Shown here: piece by piece, positions 6,272 through 15,371 of the stretch
Position numbering within the stretch: position 1 is the first letter of the stretch
Layout: each line of letters opens with the position of its first letter
Assembly (NCBI RefSeq): GCF_029542205.1
Contig: NZ_CP113783.1
Span: 1,479,001 to 1,543,000 of the forward strand
Length of the DNA: 64,000 nucleotides
Direction: 5' to 3'
DNA from: Pseudoxanthomonas sp. SE1
GTDB taxonomy: Bacteria; Pseudomonadota; Gammaproteobacteria; Xanthomonadales; Xanthomonadaceae
Made by a program: the position numbers and the translations under genes
The notes under the pieces: generated by a model
Told to the model about the DNA's origin: nothing
The model's input: the letters and a program-made list of their open reading frames with translations, nothing else
The model's database searches: none

Positions 6272-8850
6272 TGGCAACCAATTCGGGCGCATCGTTGCGA
6301 GTCAGGGTATCCGCCGATCTGGCAGACCTGAAGCAGGGGATGGCACTACTCCGGGGCGAACTCGCGAAGGTGCAGAAGGCCAGCGCTCGCGCTGCCCCGG
6401 ACGACTCGCGCTGGGCATCCGGGCTCAAGTCGGTGCGGAACCAGCTGGCCGGCATCGTTACGGTCTACGGCGCGCTTCGCGCGGTAAAGACGTACGCCGA
6501 GCTTGCCGATCAGGCGGCCAACCTCTCCGCTCGCCTGCGCCTGGCAACGAAAGACCAGCAGGCCTTCGAGGGCGCGTACCGCGGCACCTACGAGATCGCG
6601 CAACGGACGTCTTCCGAGTGGAATTCCGTTGCAGGACTCTACGCTCGCCTGTCCCAGTCGACCAGTCTTGGACAGAATCAGATTCTCGCATTGACTGAGA
6701 CGATCGGCCAAACGTTTCAGGTCTCAGGCGCTGGCGCTCAGGAGGCCGACCGAGGCATCACCCAGTTGACGCAAGCCATCGCAGGCGGCGTGCTGCGCGC
6801 TGAAGAGTTCAACACGCTTATCGAGACGGCACCACGCCTAGTGCAGGCACTGGCCGATCATTTTGGGGTGTCGTTCGGCAAAGTCCGCAAGCTCGTCAAC
6901 GACGGCAAGGTATCGACGCAGGACCTCCTAGATGCGCTGGAAAAGAGCGCCGATGCGATCCAAGAGGAGTTCACGCGCCTACCACTCACGGTCTCGCGCG
7001 CGACACAGCAGCTCAAGACTTCGCTGCTCGCCCTCGTTGGGGGTGCCGATGAAGCTACCGGCGCCTCTGGTGACCTGGCCAACGCCATCAGCGGCTTGGC
7101 CGGTACGCTTAGCGATCCGGCCACCGTGCAAGCTTTCCAAGGCTTCATCACGCTGCTTACCAGGATCGCCGGCGCTGGCGTGAAGGCGGCGGCCCGCGTT
7201 GGTGACTTGATCGAGACTGCGCGAATCGCGAGCGGTAGCGTCACCCTCGATCGGGCGTCGGACGCTGGTCTTCGGGAGCGCCTGACGCAGCTGCAGGCCA
7301 ATATCGATGCGGGCAAGGAATGGCGGAAGGAGCAGGGCAACATCCTGGAGCGCCTCAGTGGCGGACGTGACACGCGCGCTTACGACCAGATGGTCGACGA
7401 AGCGCGAAGGATCCAAGGGATTCTGGACATCCGTGAGAACGGCAGCTCCAGCCCCGGCAATGGCCGCCGGTATCGCCCCACGGGGGAGGTGAGCACTACG
7501 ACGGCTGGGCGCGACGGCGGCGGCACAGAAAAGCGGATTGCTGAATCAAACGCGTTGTTGCGTGACTCGGTCACCCGCGCCCTGGCCGAACTGGACCGCC
7601 TCTATGCCGGCCACGAAGTCGGCTTGAAGGACTACTTCGCTGAGCGCCAGCGCCTGCAGGAGCAGGCGATCGATCTGGAGATCCAGCAGGCCCGCAACGA
7701 AATGGCGGTCACGAAGGATGCTGGCCAGCGCCGCAACCTTGAGGAGCAAATCGTCAAGCTGCAGCGCGATCGCGCCGCGCTGGGCACCACAACGGCACGC
7801 GAGCAGGCGGCCGCCGAGGCCGATCTCGCCAAGCAGCTGGAGGCCGTGAAGCTGGAACTGCTCGAGCTCGACGGCAAGACCGGCGAGGCGGCGCGGCTCC
7901 GGCTGGAGCAGGAATACAAGGACCTGTTCAAGCGCCTGGAGGCGGCCAGCGACGAATCCGGCAAAGCGATCGTCCGCAACCTGATCGAGCGCAACGTCAC
8001 CAAAGCGCAACTGGATGACTTCCGCACCCGCGCCTCGGACGTGCTGGGCAACCTGCAGGCCACCGAAGGCTCGGTCTCCGCGCAGGTCGATGCCCGCACG
8101 CTGGGCGCGGCCGAGGGCGAGCGGCGTCTGCAGGCCGTGCGCGCAAAGTCACTCGAGCAGCTGACCCAGCTGCGTGCCGCCGTGGCTGCCTTCTACGAAA
8201 AAACGAAGGATCCCAGCGTGCTGGCGTTCCTGACCAGCCTGGACGGCAACATCGCCGACGTCACCATGTCCATGCAGGAATTCCGCATGAAGATGGAAGA
8301 CCAGGCGGAGAGCTCGTTCGGCCAGTTCATCAGCGACCTCGTGGAGGGCACGAAGTCGTTCAAAGAGGCCTTCGCGGACATGGTGCGCAGCTTCGCCGCC
8401 GGCGTGGCCCAGATGATCGCCCAGGAGCTGGCCCTGCGCGCCATCCGCGCCGCGCTGTCGGCCTTCGGTGGTGCCAGTGGCTCCGCACCCGCGGCGCACG
8501 GGGGAGGTATCGCCGGGCGCCTCCAGATGACGCGGAACAACATCAATCCGATGGTCTTCGGCCATGCTCCGCGGTACCACGGCGGTGGCGTCGCAGGCCT
8601 GGCCAACAACGAGATCCCGGCCATCCTTGAGCGTGGCGAGACCATCCGCACGAAGGCGCAGGAGTCGGCGCTGACTGCACAACTCGACGCCGCCCGTTCC
8701 GGCAACCGCCAAGGCTTGGTCACCACGCCCATCGTGGCGATCGGGGACAACGCGATCGCGGATGCGCTGCAGTCGGCGGCCGGCACGCAGGCGGTGCTGA
8801 CCATCGTGCGCGATCACTGGGGCGGCCTGAATCAGGGAGGCACCACGTGA
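6271..8850 (+). CDS. Tail length tape measure protein
   Basis: Protein of 859 residues from the ATG at 6271 with GGAGG at 6262-6266; a GTG at 6268 is too close to that site. Its length sets tail length. The N-terminal 250 residues contain the typical tape measure N-terminal region (DLADLKQGMALLRGELAKVQ; NTLIETAPRLVQALADHFG). The middle (residues about 420-660) is long coiled coil rich in Ala, Glu and Arg. A hydrophobic stretch follows (residues about 700-735), and the C-terminus has the common HGGGVAGLANNEIPAILERG motif. It overlaps the chaperone stop and, by four bases, the next gene. Confidence 0.9.
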   Translation: MATNSGASLRVRVSADLADLKQGMALLRGELAKVQKASARAAPDDSRWASGLKSVRNQLAGIVTVYGALRAVKTYAELADQAANLSARLRLATKDQQAFEGAYRGTYEIAQRTSSEWNSVAGLYARLSQSTSLGQNQILALTETIGQTFQVSGAGAQEADRGITQLTQAIAGGVLRAEEFNTLIETAPRLVQALADHFGVSFGKVRKLVNDGKVSTQDLLDALEKSADAIQEEFTRLPLTVSRATQQLKTSLLALVGGADEATGASGDLANAISGLAGTLSDPATVQAFQGFITLLTRIAGAGVKAAARVGDLIETARIASGSVTLDRASDAGLRERLTQLQANIDAGKEWRKEQGNILERLSGGRDTRAYDQMVDEARRIQGILDIRENGSSSPGNGRRYRPTGEVSTTTAGRDGGGTEKRIAESNALLRDSVTRALAELDRLYAGHEVGLKDYFAERQRLQEQAIDLEIQQARNEMAVTKDAGQRRNLEEQIVKLQRDRAALGTTTAREQAAAEADLAKQLEAVKLELLELDGKTGEAARLRLEQEYKDLFKRLEAASDESGKAIVRNLIERNVTKAQLDDFRTRASDVLGNLQATEGSVSAQVDARTLGAAEGERRLQAVRAKSLEQLTQLRAAVAAFYEKTKDPSVLAFLTSLDGNIADVTMSMQEFRMKMEDQAESSFGQFISDLVEGTKSFKEAFADMVRSFAAGVAQMIAQELALRAIRAALSAFGGASGSAPAAHGGGIAGRLQMTRNNINPMVFGHAPRYHGGGVAGLANNEIPAILERGETIRTKAQESALTAQLDAARSGNRQGLVTTPIVAIGDNAIADALQSAAGTQAVLTIVRDHWGGLNQGGTT

Positions 8851-10025
8851 CCGATCCGGTGGCCTGGGCGTTTCCCGTCGGCGGCGAGATGGCCGAGCAG
8901 TTGGAGTGGGAGACCGACGCACTGTCTGCCGAGACCGGTCCGGACCAGACACGGCGCCTGCGCGCCTTCCCGCGCGTGCTGTTGCGGTTCGAGGGTCTGG
9001 AGGCGGGCGAAGCGCGCCGCTGGCTGGAGAGCATGCTCTGGCACCACGGAGGAGGCCGCTGGTACGTGCCACTGCCGAACGATGCGGCGCGCACCACGGC
9101 GGATGCAGTGATGGGCGCCGAGGCCTTGGAGGCGCCCACGGCGCATGCGCGCTATGCGGAGGGTGGCTACGCCTTGCTGCAGGGCGAGGGCGTGCGCGAC
9201 ATCGAGGTCGTGCAGGTGGCTTCAGCCGTGGGCGACACGATCGGCCTGGCAGAGCCCACGGAGCGCGCCTGGCCCACCGGCACGCGCATCACGCCTGTCC
9301 GGTTGGGGCGTCTGACGGGCGCGGTGGGTCTGGGCCGCTTCACGGCTGACGCCACCGGGCTCTACCAGGTGCAGTTCCGGCTCGATGAGCCGTTGGATGG
9401 GGAGGCGGACTTCGGGGATGCGGTCTACCGTGGGTATCCGGTGCTGGAGTGGCGGCCGGTATGGACCGCCGATCCCACGTGGTCGCCGGAACATGCGCTG
9501 GTCGCCTTCGATGAGGGGGTGGCGCCCCCGGCCGTCGCGGATCTGGTGGGCCAAGCCCGGGACCGTCAAGTGCTGCAGTTCGCCCTGACCGACGCCGACG
9601 AGGTGGTGGCCTTCCGTGCGCTGCTGTACGCGCTGGGTGGCCGCTGGGCGCCCATCTGGGTGCCGACGTGGGCGCAGGATCTGCGCGTGGTTGCCAGTGT
9701 CGCCAACGGCGCCACGACGTTGGACGTGGAGGGCCCGCTGCCGTCCGCGTTCCCGCTGGCCAGCAATCGCCGCGACCTCCGCATCGAGCTGGTCGACGGC
9801 AGCGTGCTGTACCGGCGTATCACGGCGGCGGTGGCCCACACCCCAACCGTGGACCGCCTCACCCTGGACGCACCCATTGCCACCGGCTTCACCGCGAGCG
9901 CGGTGGCCCTGGTGTCGTACCTGGTGCTCAGCCGGCAGGACGCGGACATCAACGTACTGCGGCACTTCGACTGGCAGACCGTCCAGTGCGAGCTGACGTT
10001 CCGGGGTGAAGTCCATGCCCTTTGA
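8847..10025 (+). CDS. Phage distal tail protein
   Basis: Protein of 392 residues from a GTG overlapping the tape measure stop (GTGA). The first and second halves look related: each has a W-x-x-x-L-W/LYALGGRW..P-x-W/VP-type segment (LWHHGGGRWYVPL near residue 70; LYALGGRWAPIWVPTW near residue 260), suggesting an internal duplication. It lies between tape measure and BR0599-type genes, the position of distal tail proteins that attach the hub. No exact family name was recognised, so the product is assigned by position. Confidence 0.6.
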   Translation: MTDPVAWAFPVGGEMAEQLEWETDALSAETGPDQTRRLRAFPRVLLRFEGLEAGEARRWLESMLWHHGGGRWYVPLPNDAARTTADAVMGAEALEAPTAHARYAEGGYALLQGEGVRDIEVVQVASAVGDTIGLAEPTERAWPTGTRITPVRLGRLTGAVGLGRFTADATGLYQVQFRLDEPLDGEADFGDAVYRGYPVLEWRPVWTADPTWSPEHALVAFDEGVAPPAVADLVGQARDRQVLQFALTDADEVVAFRALLYALGGRWAPIWVPTWAQDLRVVASVANGATTLDVEGPLPSAFPLASNRRDLRIELVDGSVLYRRITAAVAHTPTVDRLTLDAPIATGFTASAVALVSYLVLSRQDADINVLRHFDWQTVQCELTFRGEVHAL

Positions 10026-11091
10026 CCTGCTCGAGCGCGGCCGCTGGACCGGCAAGCCGTTCCACCTCTTCATCTTCCAGCGACAGGGTTTGATCTGGCG
10101 CTTCGGCAATCTCGAGCGCGACGAGGTCATCGGCGGCGAGACGTTCCAGGCGGTCCCGATCTCGCGCACCGCTTTGCGCGACAGCTCCGAGTCCCCGCGC
10201 AACAACGTGACCATCACGATGCCGTACCTGCTGGATCCGGAAGCCGACGAGTATCCGGTCACGCAGGACTTCGGAAGCACATGGCGCCCGTTCCCGCCCA
10301 GTGATCGGATCTTCGTCAGCTGCCTGGCGATGCACCGTGGCGACGATGCGCCGATCGTGGAGTGGACCGGACGCGTGGTCTCGCCGAAGTTCAACGGCAC
10401 CACGCTGGAGCTGCTGTGCGAGCCGACGCGCAGCTCGGGCCGCCGCACGGGGATGCAGAAGCGCGGGCAGCGTGCCTGCTGGAAGGCGCTGGGCTCCATG
10501 GGCCTGGGCATGTGCAACCTGCACATGGGCCCGATGCGGATCACTGCCACCCTCACCGCCGTCGCGGGCGACACCGTGACGGCTCCGGAGTTCGCCGACC
10601 CGGAGCGCCCGATCGTGCAGTTGGAGTGGACCGACGAGGAGGACGAACTTCACGTCATCCCCGTGCTGTCGCAGGCCGGCACCGTACTGACGCTCGATGG
10701 TACGGCCGACATGCCGGTGGACACGGAGGTCGTCGTGACCACGCTGCCGCGCTGGGGCTATCCCGCGACGCTGACCGCCGCCAGCGGCACCACCCTGACG
10801 GCGGACGCATTCGGAGCGGACGTCCCCGAGGGTTTCTCACTGCGCGGTGGCTGGTTCGAGTGGACGAACGAGGACGGCCTGCTCGAGCGGCGTTCGATCA
10901 AGGCGTGGAGCGCCGACAGCATCACTGTGCTGTATGGGTCCCTTGACTTCGTCGATGGCCTGCAGGGGACCGCATACGTCGGTTGCGCTCACAACTGGGC
11001 GGCTTGCGAGCTCTTTGGAAATGAAGAGAACTACGGTGGCGCACCCTACAAACCGGTGAAGAACCCGATGGGGGGCATGCCGGTATGGTAA
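10015..11091 (+). CDS. Phage BR0599/DUF2163-like tail protein
   Basis: Protein of 358 residues. The ATG at 10015 lies 6 bases after a GGGGTG site; a GTG at 10006 is possible. The C-terminus carries the hallmark of the family: a GCAHNWAACELFGNEENYGG block with two Cys and a Trp, followed by the usual proline-rich end (NPMGGMPVW). The N-terminal part (residues 1-150) with RWTGKPFHLFIFQRQ and SPKFNGTTLELLCEP matches the DUF2163-type region. It probably belongs to the baseplate-like tail tip next to the hub. It overlaps both neighbours. Confidence 0.75.
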   Translation: MPFDLLERGRWTGKPFHLFIFQRQGLIWRFGNLERDEVIGGETFQAVPISRTALRDSSESPRNNVTITMPYLLDPEADEYPVTQDFGSTWRPFPPSDRIFVSCLAMHRGDDAPIVEWTGRVVSPKFNGTTLELLCEPTRSSGRRTGMQKRGQRACWKALGSMGLGMCNLHMGPMRITATLTAVAGDTVTAPEFADPERPIVQLEWTDEEDELHVIPVLSQAGTVLTLDGTADMPVDTEVVVTTLPRWGYPATLTAASGTTLTADAFGADVPEGFSLRGGWFEWTNEDGLLERRSIKAWSADSITVLYGSLDFVDGLQGTAYVGCAHNWAACELFGNEENYGGAPYKPVKNPMGGMPVW

Positions 11092-11681
11092 GTCGGCCTG
11101 CTCGTCATTGCATGAGCCGCCTGAGTCACGCTGGCTGGCTGATGCGCTATTGGGTGATGGACAAGTACCACGACCAGTTGCGCTGGTACGTCTTCTTCAT
11201 TGCCTGTTCCATCTCCGTGGCGATCGGTGCCGTGCTCGTGCACACCGCCACGCGGTACGCCTCCTCGGATGCATATGGCGACACCGTGCGTGCTGACGGC
11301 GGCGCGACGATCATCATTCAGATCATCATTTTTGTGGTGTCGCTGGCGATCAGCTATGCCATGCGGCCGAAAGTCGAGCAGGCAAAGCCGCAGGAAGGCA
11401 AGGTGCCCGACGTCGAAGACGGCACAGCCTACGACCGCATCTACGGTGAAGTCTGGGTCGATGACAGCTTCATCCTGGGCTGGAAGAACCTCGGCACTGA
11501 GGCCATCAAGAGCAAGGGCAGCAAAAAGTGGAAGCCAGGCCTGCTGCCCGGCACTACCAATCCCATCGAATCCTGGCTCGACGACGAATGGAATCTGTCG
11601 GGCCTGAACGACGTCGACGATCCGCTCGGCGGCGGCAACCACTATCCGGATGAGGGCGAATTTGATCCCGACAGCCCCTGA
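11085..11681 (+). CDS. Tail tip assembly protein with two membrane segments
   Basis: Protein of 198 residues starting at the ATG overlapping the preceding TAA; an internal Met at codon 10 is an alternative start. It has hydrophobic segments at about residues 34-55 and 75-93, then a soluble acidic C-terminus with EGKVPDVEDGTAYDRIYGEV. That last motif resembles the N-terminal part of tail hub or tip proteins, where a hydrophobic pair precedes a GxxIPxxxG-like segment. No family was firmly recognised. Location immediately before the hub genes supports a tip assembly role. Confidence 0.5.
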   Translation: MVSRPARHCMSRLSHAGWLMRYWVMDKYHDQLRWYVFFIACSISVAIGAVLVHTATRYASSDAYGDTVRADGGATIIIQIIIFVVSLAISYAMRPKVEQAKPQEGKVPDVEDGTAYDRIYGEVWVDDSFILGWKNLGTEAIKSKGSKKWKPGLLPGTTNPIESWLDDEWNLSGLNDVDDPLGGGNHYPDEGEFDPDSP

Positions 11682-11904
11682 CGTCATCGTGACCATGGCG
11701 CACCTGCGCAGCGTGCCGTACTTCACGCGCAGTGCAGGCTTCTGTGCGCCGGGAGCGCGCCTCTGGTTTGAGCGCCACGGGCTGGATTTCCGCGCGTTTG
11801 TTCGAAGCGGGTTGCCTGCCTCGATCTTCGAGGGCACCGGCTGCGGCATGGCGCAGGCACTGGCGCGCTGGGCCCGCGAGGAGGTCGCTCGTGAGCAGCA
11901 GTAA
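11650..11904 (+). CDS. Small conserved phage tail-region protein
   Basis: Protein of 84 residues. The core T-M-A-H-L-R-S-V-P-Y-F-T-R..GFCAPGARLWFERHGLD..AFVRSGLPAS is a pattern I recognise from short proteins encoded just before siphophage tail hub genes; their function is unknown. The ATG at 11650 gives a 32-base overlap with the gene before it; a GTG at 11689 would shorten it by 13 codons. The stop overlaps the start of the hub gene by 14 bases. The single Cys and the following Gly in FCAPGAR are conserved in the examples I recall. Confidence 0.6.
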   Translation: MRANLIPTAPDVIVTMAHLRSVPYFTRSAGFCAPGARLWFERHGLDFRAFVRSGLPASIFEGTGCGMAQALARWAREEVAREQQ

Positions 11905-14563
11905 GAAGCCACAAACGATCGGCTATTGGTACCGACCTCTGATGCACTTCGCGCTGGGCCAGGGCCCGCTCGACGCGTTCCTGGAGTTCCGGGGCGGCGA
12001 CCGAACGGCGTGGCGCGGCCAGCAGACCGAATCCGGCCAGATCTACGTCGACGCCATGAATCTCTGGGGCGGAGAGAAGTCCGAAGGCGGCATTGCCGGT
12101 CACTGCGATGTGATGATGGGTGAGCCTGCCCAGCAGCCGAGTGCCTACTTGGCCAAGCATCTGGGTCCGATGCAGCCGGCATGGCGTGGGCTGGCGTCCC
12201 TCCTGTTCAAGGGTGGGCGCTACGGCGCGATGAATCCCTACCCAAAGCCCGCTTCATTCAAAGTTCGGCGAATCCTCCGCGGTTGGGACAACACCGTTGG
12301 CGATGGGTCCGAAGGGGATTGCTGGTATCCGGAAAAGGCGCCGATCCTGATGGATGGTGAGTCTTTACCGGAGGAGATCGTCTTCCATCATGGCTTCACG
12401 CTGGGCGCAAGTCCGCCATCCCTGTGGCATCTTCCGATCGCCATCTCGTCGACGCTGCGACCGGTGTCCGGCGTCATCCACATGCGGGTGGTTCCCGGGG
12501 ATGGGGCACTGGTGCCCGCCACCAATCCGTCCAGGTGGCGGCTAACGCATCCGGGGGGTGACTTGGTGCACGATGCCGGTTGGGTCGGCAATCCCGCGGA
12601 CCAGGCGGCCCTCGATGCCCTGCTTGTCGCATCCGGTCGCACTGATCTGCAAGGCCCCATCCGTGATCGCGCCACGCTCGATGATGTCATCGTGCTTCCC
12701 GGCGAGCTTGAGGCGATCAGGACCGACAAGTGGCTGGCCCTGCTTCACAGCGAGGGAGATGCTTTCAGCGTTGAACTCTTCGTGCCGCCAGCCGACAGCC
12801 GCTTCTGGGGCATGAATCCAGCCCACATCATCTATGACAGTCTGGTGGCCAGTAGCATGCAGGGCGAGCCGCCGGAGACCATCAACGAAGCCAGCTTCGT
12901 TGCTTCTGCGGATCGGCTGTTCGATGAAGGCTTCGGCTTGTGCACGAAGTACAACGTGGACCGGGAAACGATCGAGGAGTTTCGCCAGCGCATCTGCAAT
13001 GTGATCGGCGCTCGATGCTCCCGAAGCCGGGTCGATGGCCTGTGGTACCTGGACATCATCCGTGATGATTACGTTCTGGGCGATCTGCCTGTCCTGACCG
13101 ATGACGATATCCTGGAGTTCGAGGAGGAGCCGGGGACGCTTGACGACGCCACCAATCAGGTCAGCGTGGCGTGGTTTGATCCGGTGCGGAAGGAGACGCG
13201 TAGCACGGCGCCGGTGGAAGCACAGGGAGCCATCCATGCCGTCGGTGCCGTCAACTCCGAGACTTTCCAGTTTCCTGAGATCCCAGTCGAGGCGCTCGCC
13301 CTGCGCGTTGCTCAGCGCGAACTGGATGCGAAAGCCCAGCTGCCAAAGCGCCACCGGCTGGTATGCAACCGCACGCCCTATGCGTGGCGCATTGGTGGCC
13401 GTTTCCGGCTGCAGGCGCCTCGCCGAGGAATTGCGGACATGGTGTGCATGGTGGGTGACATTGATGCCGGAACGTTGCGCTCCGGTGCCATCCGACTGGT
13501 GTCGGTCCAGGACGTCTACGCGATGCCGGGGACGTCCTACATCTTGCCGCAGCCACCGATCGATCCGGATCCCGCACCACGCGGATCACCGCAGCAACGG
13601 CTCATCGAGCTGCCCTATGTGGAGTTGGTGGCCACACTATCGAATGCCGACATGCAGGCTCTGCCAGATGGCATCGGCTATATCGGTGCTTTCGCTACGC
13701 CGCCCAGTGTCGGGCTGGACTTCGCCCTCTACACGCGGGCCGTCGGCGAAGATTACGGCGAAGGAACCTTCGGCAACTGGTGTCCCGGATTCACGCTTGA
13801 AGAGGCGGCGGGCTACCTCGATACCACGTTCACCGTGGCAGCTGGCGCACGGCTGGCGCTACTGGAGGTCGGGCAGCGCCTGCTGTGGGAGAACGAGGAG
13901 TGCCGCCTTGACGCGCTTGATCCGGAGACGGGGCAGATCACACTGGCGCGGGGTGTGGCCGACACCGTCCCAGTGCCCCATGCGGCCGGCACCATGCTGT
14001 ATGGATACGATCAGTGGCATGCGGTCGACGGGCGTGCCTACGCGGACGGAGAAACCGTCAACGCCAAGTTGCTGACACGGACATCCACCCAGGTGCAGCC
14101 GCCTGCGCAAGCGCCCACGCTGACCTGCACCGTGGCGGGCCGGGTCCATAGGCCGTACCCACCAGCGCAGTTCCGGGTGAATGCGGAGGTTGCGCCGACT
14201 TACCTGTTCGGCGAACTGACAGTGACCTTCGTGGATCGCGACCGGCTGCTGCAGGCCGATCAACTGATCGACAGTGAGGCGGCGGGCATCGGGCCTGAGC
14301 CAGGCACGACGTACACCCTGCGCACCTACCTCAATGGCGTCCTGGATGACACGCAATCAGGGTTTGCGAGTGGATCCATAGCGGTCACGCCGAGCGGCGA
14401 TGGGATTGTTCGTCTTGAGCTCGAATCCGAGCGCGAGGGCCTGGCCAGCTATCAAATGCACGTTCGCCAGTTCACGTACACGACTGCAGCTGCAGAGCCA
14501 TTGCAGTTGGAAAGCGGTGAACTGCTTCACGCCGAGACCGGCACCGCTTTCATTTTGGGATAA
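11891..14563 (+). CDS. Tail hub / host specificity protein (gpJ-like)
   Basis: Protein of 890 residues from a GTG at 11891; the frame is open upstream to 11732 but that part overlaps the small gene out of frame. The N-terminus (KPQTIGYWYRPLMHFALGQG, then FLEFRGGDRTAW) is characteristic of large tail hub proteins following BR0599-type genes. The rest is beta-rich and contains several short repeats of fibronectin-like character near the C-terminus. It likely forms the central hub and contributes to host recognition. The following gene starts four bases after its stop. Confidence 0.75.
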   Translation: MSSSKKPQTIGYWYRPLMHFALGQGPLDAFLEFRGGDRTAWRGQQTESGQIYVDAMNLWGGEKSEGGIAGHCDVMMGEPAQQPSAYLAKHLGPMQPAWRGLASLLFKGGRYGAMNPYPKPASFKVRRILRGWDNTVGDGSEGDCWYPEKAPILMDGESLPEEIVFHHGFTLGASPPSLWHLPIAISSTLRPVSGVIHMRVVPGDGALVPATNPSRWRLTHPGGDLVHDAGWVGNPADQAALDALLVASGRTDLQGPIRDRATLDDVIVLPGELEAIRTDKWLALLHSEGDAFSVELFVPPADSRFWGMNPAHIIYDSLVASSMQGEPPETINEASFVASADRLFDEGFGLCTKYNVDRETIEEFRQRICNVIGARCSRSRVDGLWYLDIIRDDYVLGDLPVLTDDDILEFEEEPGTLDDATNQVSVAWFDPVRKETRSTAPVEAQGAIHAVGAVNSETFQFPEIPVEALALRVAQRELDAKAQLPKRHRLVCNRTPYAWRIGGRFRLQAPRRGIADMVCMVGDIDAGTLRSGAIRLVSVQDVYAMPGTSYILPQPPIDPDPAPRGSPQQRLIELPYVELVATLSNADMQALPDGIGYIGAFATPPSVGLDFALYTRAVGEDYGEGTFGNWCPGFTLEEAAGYLDTTFTVAAGARLALLEVGQRLLWENEECRLDALDPETGQITLARGVADTVPVPHAAGTMLYGYDQWHAVDGRAYADGETVNAKLLTRTSTQVQPPAQAPTLTCTVAGRVHRPYPPAQFRVNAEVAPTYLFGELTVTFVDRDRLLQADQLIDSEAAGIGPEPGTTYTLRTYLNGVLDDTQSGFASGSIAVTPSGDGIVRLELESEREGLASYQMHVRQFTYTTAAAEPLQLESGELLHAETGTAFILG

Positions 14564-14567
14564 CGAC

Positions 14568-15371
14568 ATGACAAAAATCTCAGAGCTACCCCGCCCAGGC
14601 ACTGTGCGCCCCTGGTGGATGTTGCCCGTAGTCAACGCGCAGGGTGCCAATGCCCGCCTGCCCCTCTCTCACCTGGGCAACCTGCCGCGCGGTGCAATCG
14701 CGCTGTCGCTGGCCTCTTTCATTGCAGACATTGGATCTACCAGTGACGCGGATCCGGGCGCGGGGGTTTTGCGTTGGAACAATGCGATCCAGGCAGATTC
14801 CACGATGATCTTCATCGACGATGTCGATGTCGATAGCGGTGATCACAGTGCGCTGTGGACGACGCTGTCGGCCGGCGGGAAGCTGTACCTGTATGACGCT
14901 GGCGACCTTGATGTGTGGCAAGAATGGGACGTCCTGGGGGCAGTGGATGCGGCCGGCTACGGCAAGATCTCGGTGAGCCATTTCGCGAGCGCTGGCACGT
15001 TCTCAGACGACGCTGCGGTGGTCGTAACCATCCAGCAAGCCGATGTCACAAGCGGTGAACACATTCCTGCCATCAGGACCGAATCTGCCAGCTATACGCC
15101 AGTGCTGGAGGACAGGGTGGTCCAGATGGATGTTGCCTCCGCCAACAACTTCACCGTGCCACCGAACAGTTCCGTGGCGTTTCCGGTTGGCATCGCGCTG
15201 GAGGTCTGGCAACAGGGGGCGGGACAGACCACGATCGTGGCGGATTCAGGCGTCACGATCCTCTACGACGCTGACGACACGCTGAAGTTGAAGGGACAGA
15301 ATGCCGGCTGCAGCTTGCGCAAGGTGGCTACGAACACGTGGCGCCTGATCGGAAAGATGGAGGCTGCGTGA
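14568..15371 (+). CDS. Phage tail fibre/tip protein
   Basis: Protein of 267 residues from the ATG at 14568. It begins MTKISELPRPGTV, a typical start of short tail fibre proteins. The C-terminal 90 residues (SASYTPVLEDRVVQMDVASA, then a V-x-x-N-S-S-V-x-F-P-V-G pattern with GVTILYDA) resemble a small beta domain often found at the ends of phage fibre proteins. It is placed between the hub and the glycine-rich tip gene and shares one base with the latter. Receptor binding is inferred, not shown. Confidence 0.6.
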   Translation: MTKISELPRPGTVRPWWMLPVVNAQGANARLPLSHLGNLPRGAIALSLASFIADIGSTSDADPGAGVLRWNNAIQADSTMIFIDDVDVDSGDHSALWTTLSAGGKLYLYDAGDLDVWQEWDVLGAVDAAGYGKISVSHFASAGTFSDDAAVVVTIQQADVTSGEHIPAIRTESASYTPVLEDRVVQMDVASANNFTVPPNSSVAFPVGIALEVWQQGAGQTTIVADSGVTILYDADDTLKLKGQNAGCSLRKVATNTWRLIGKMEAA

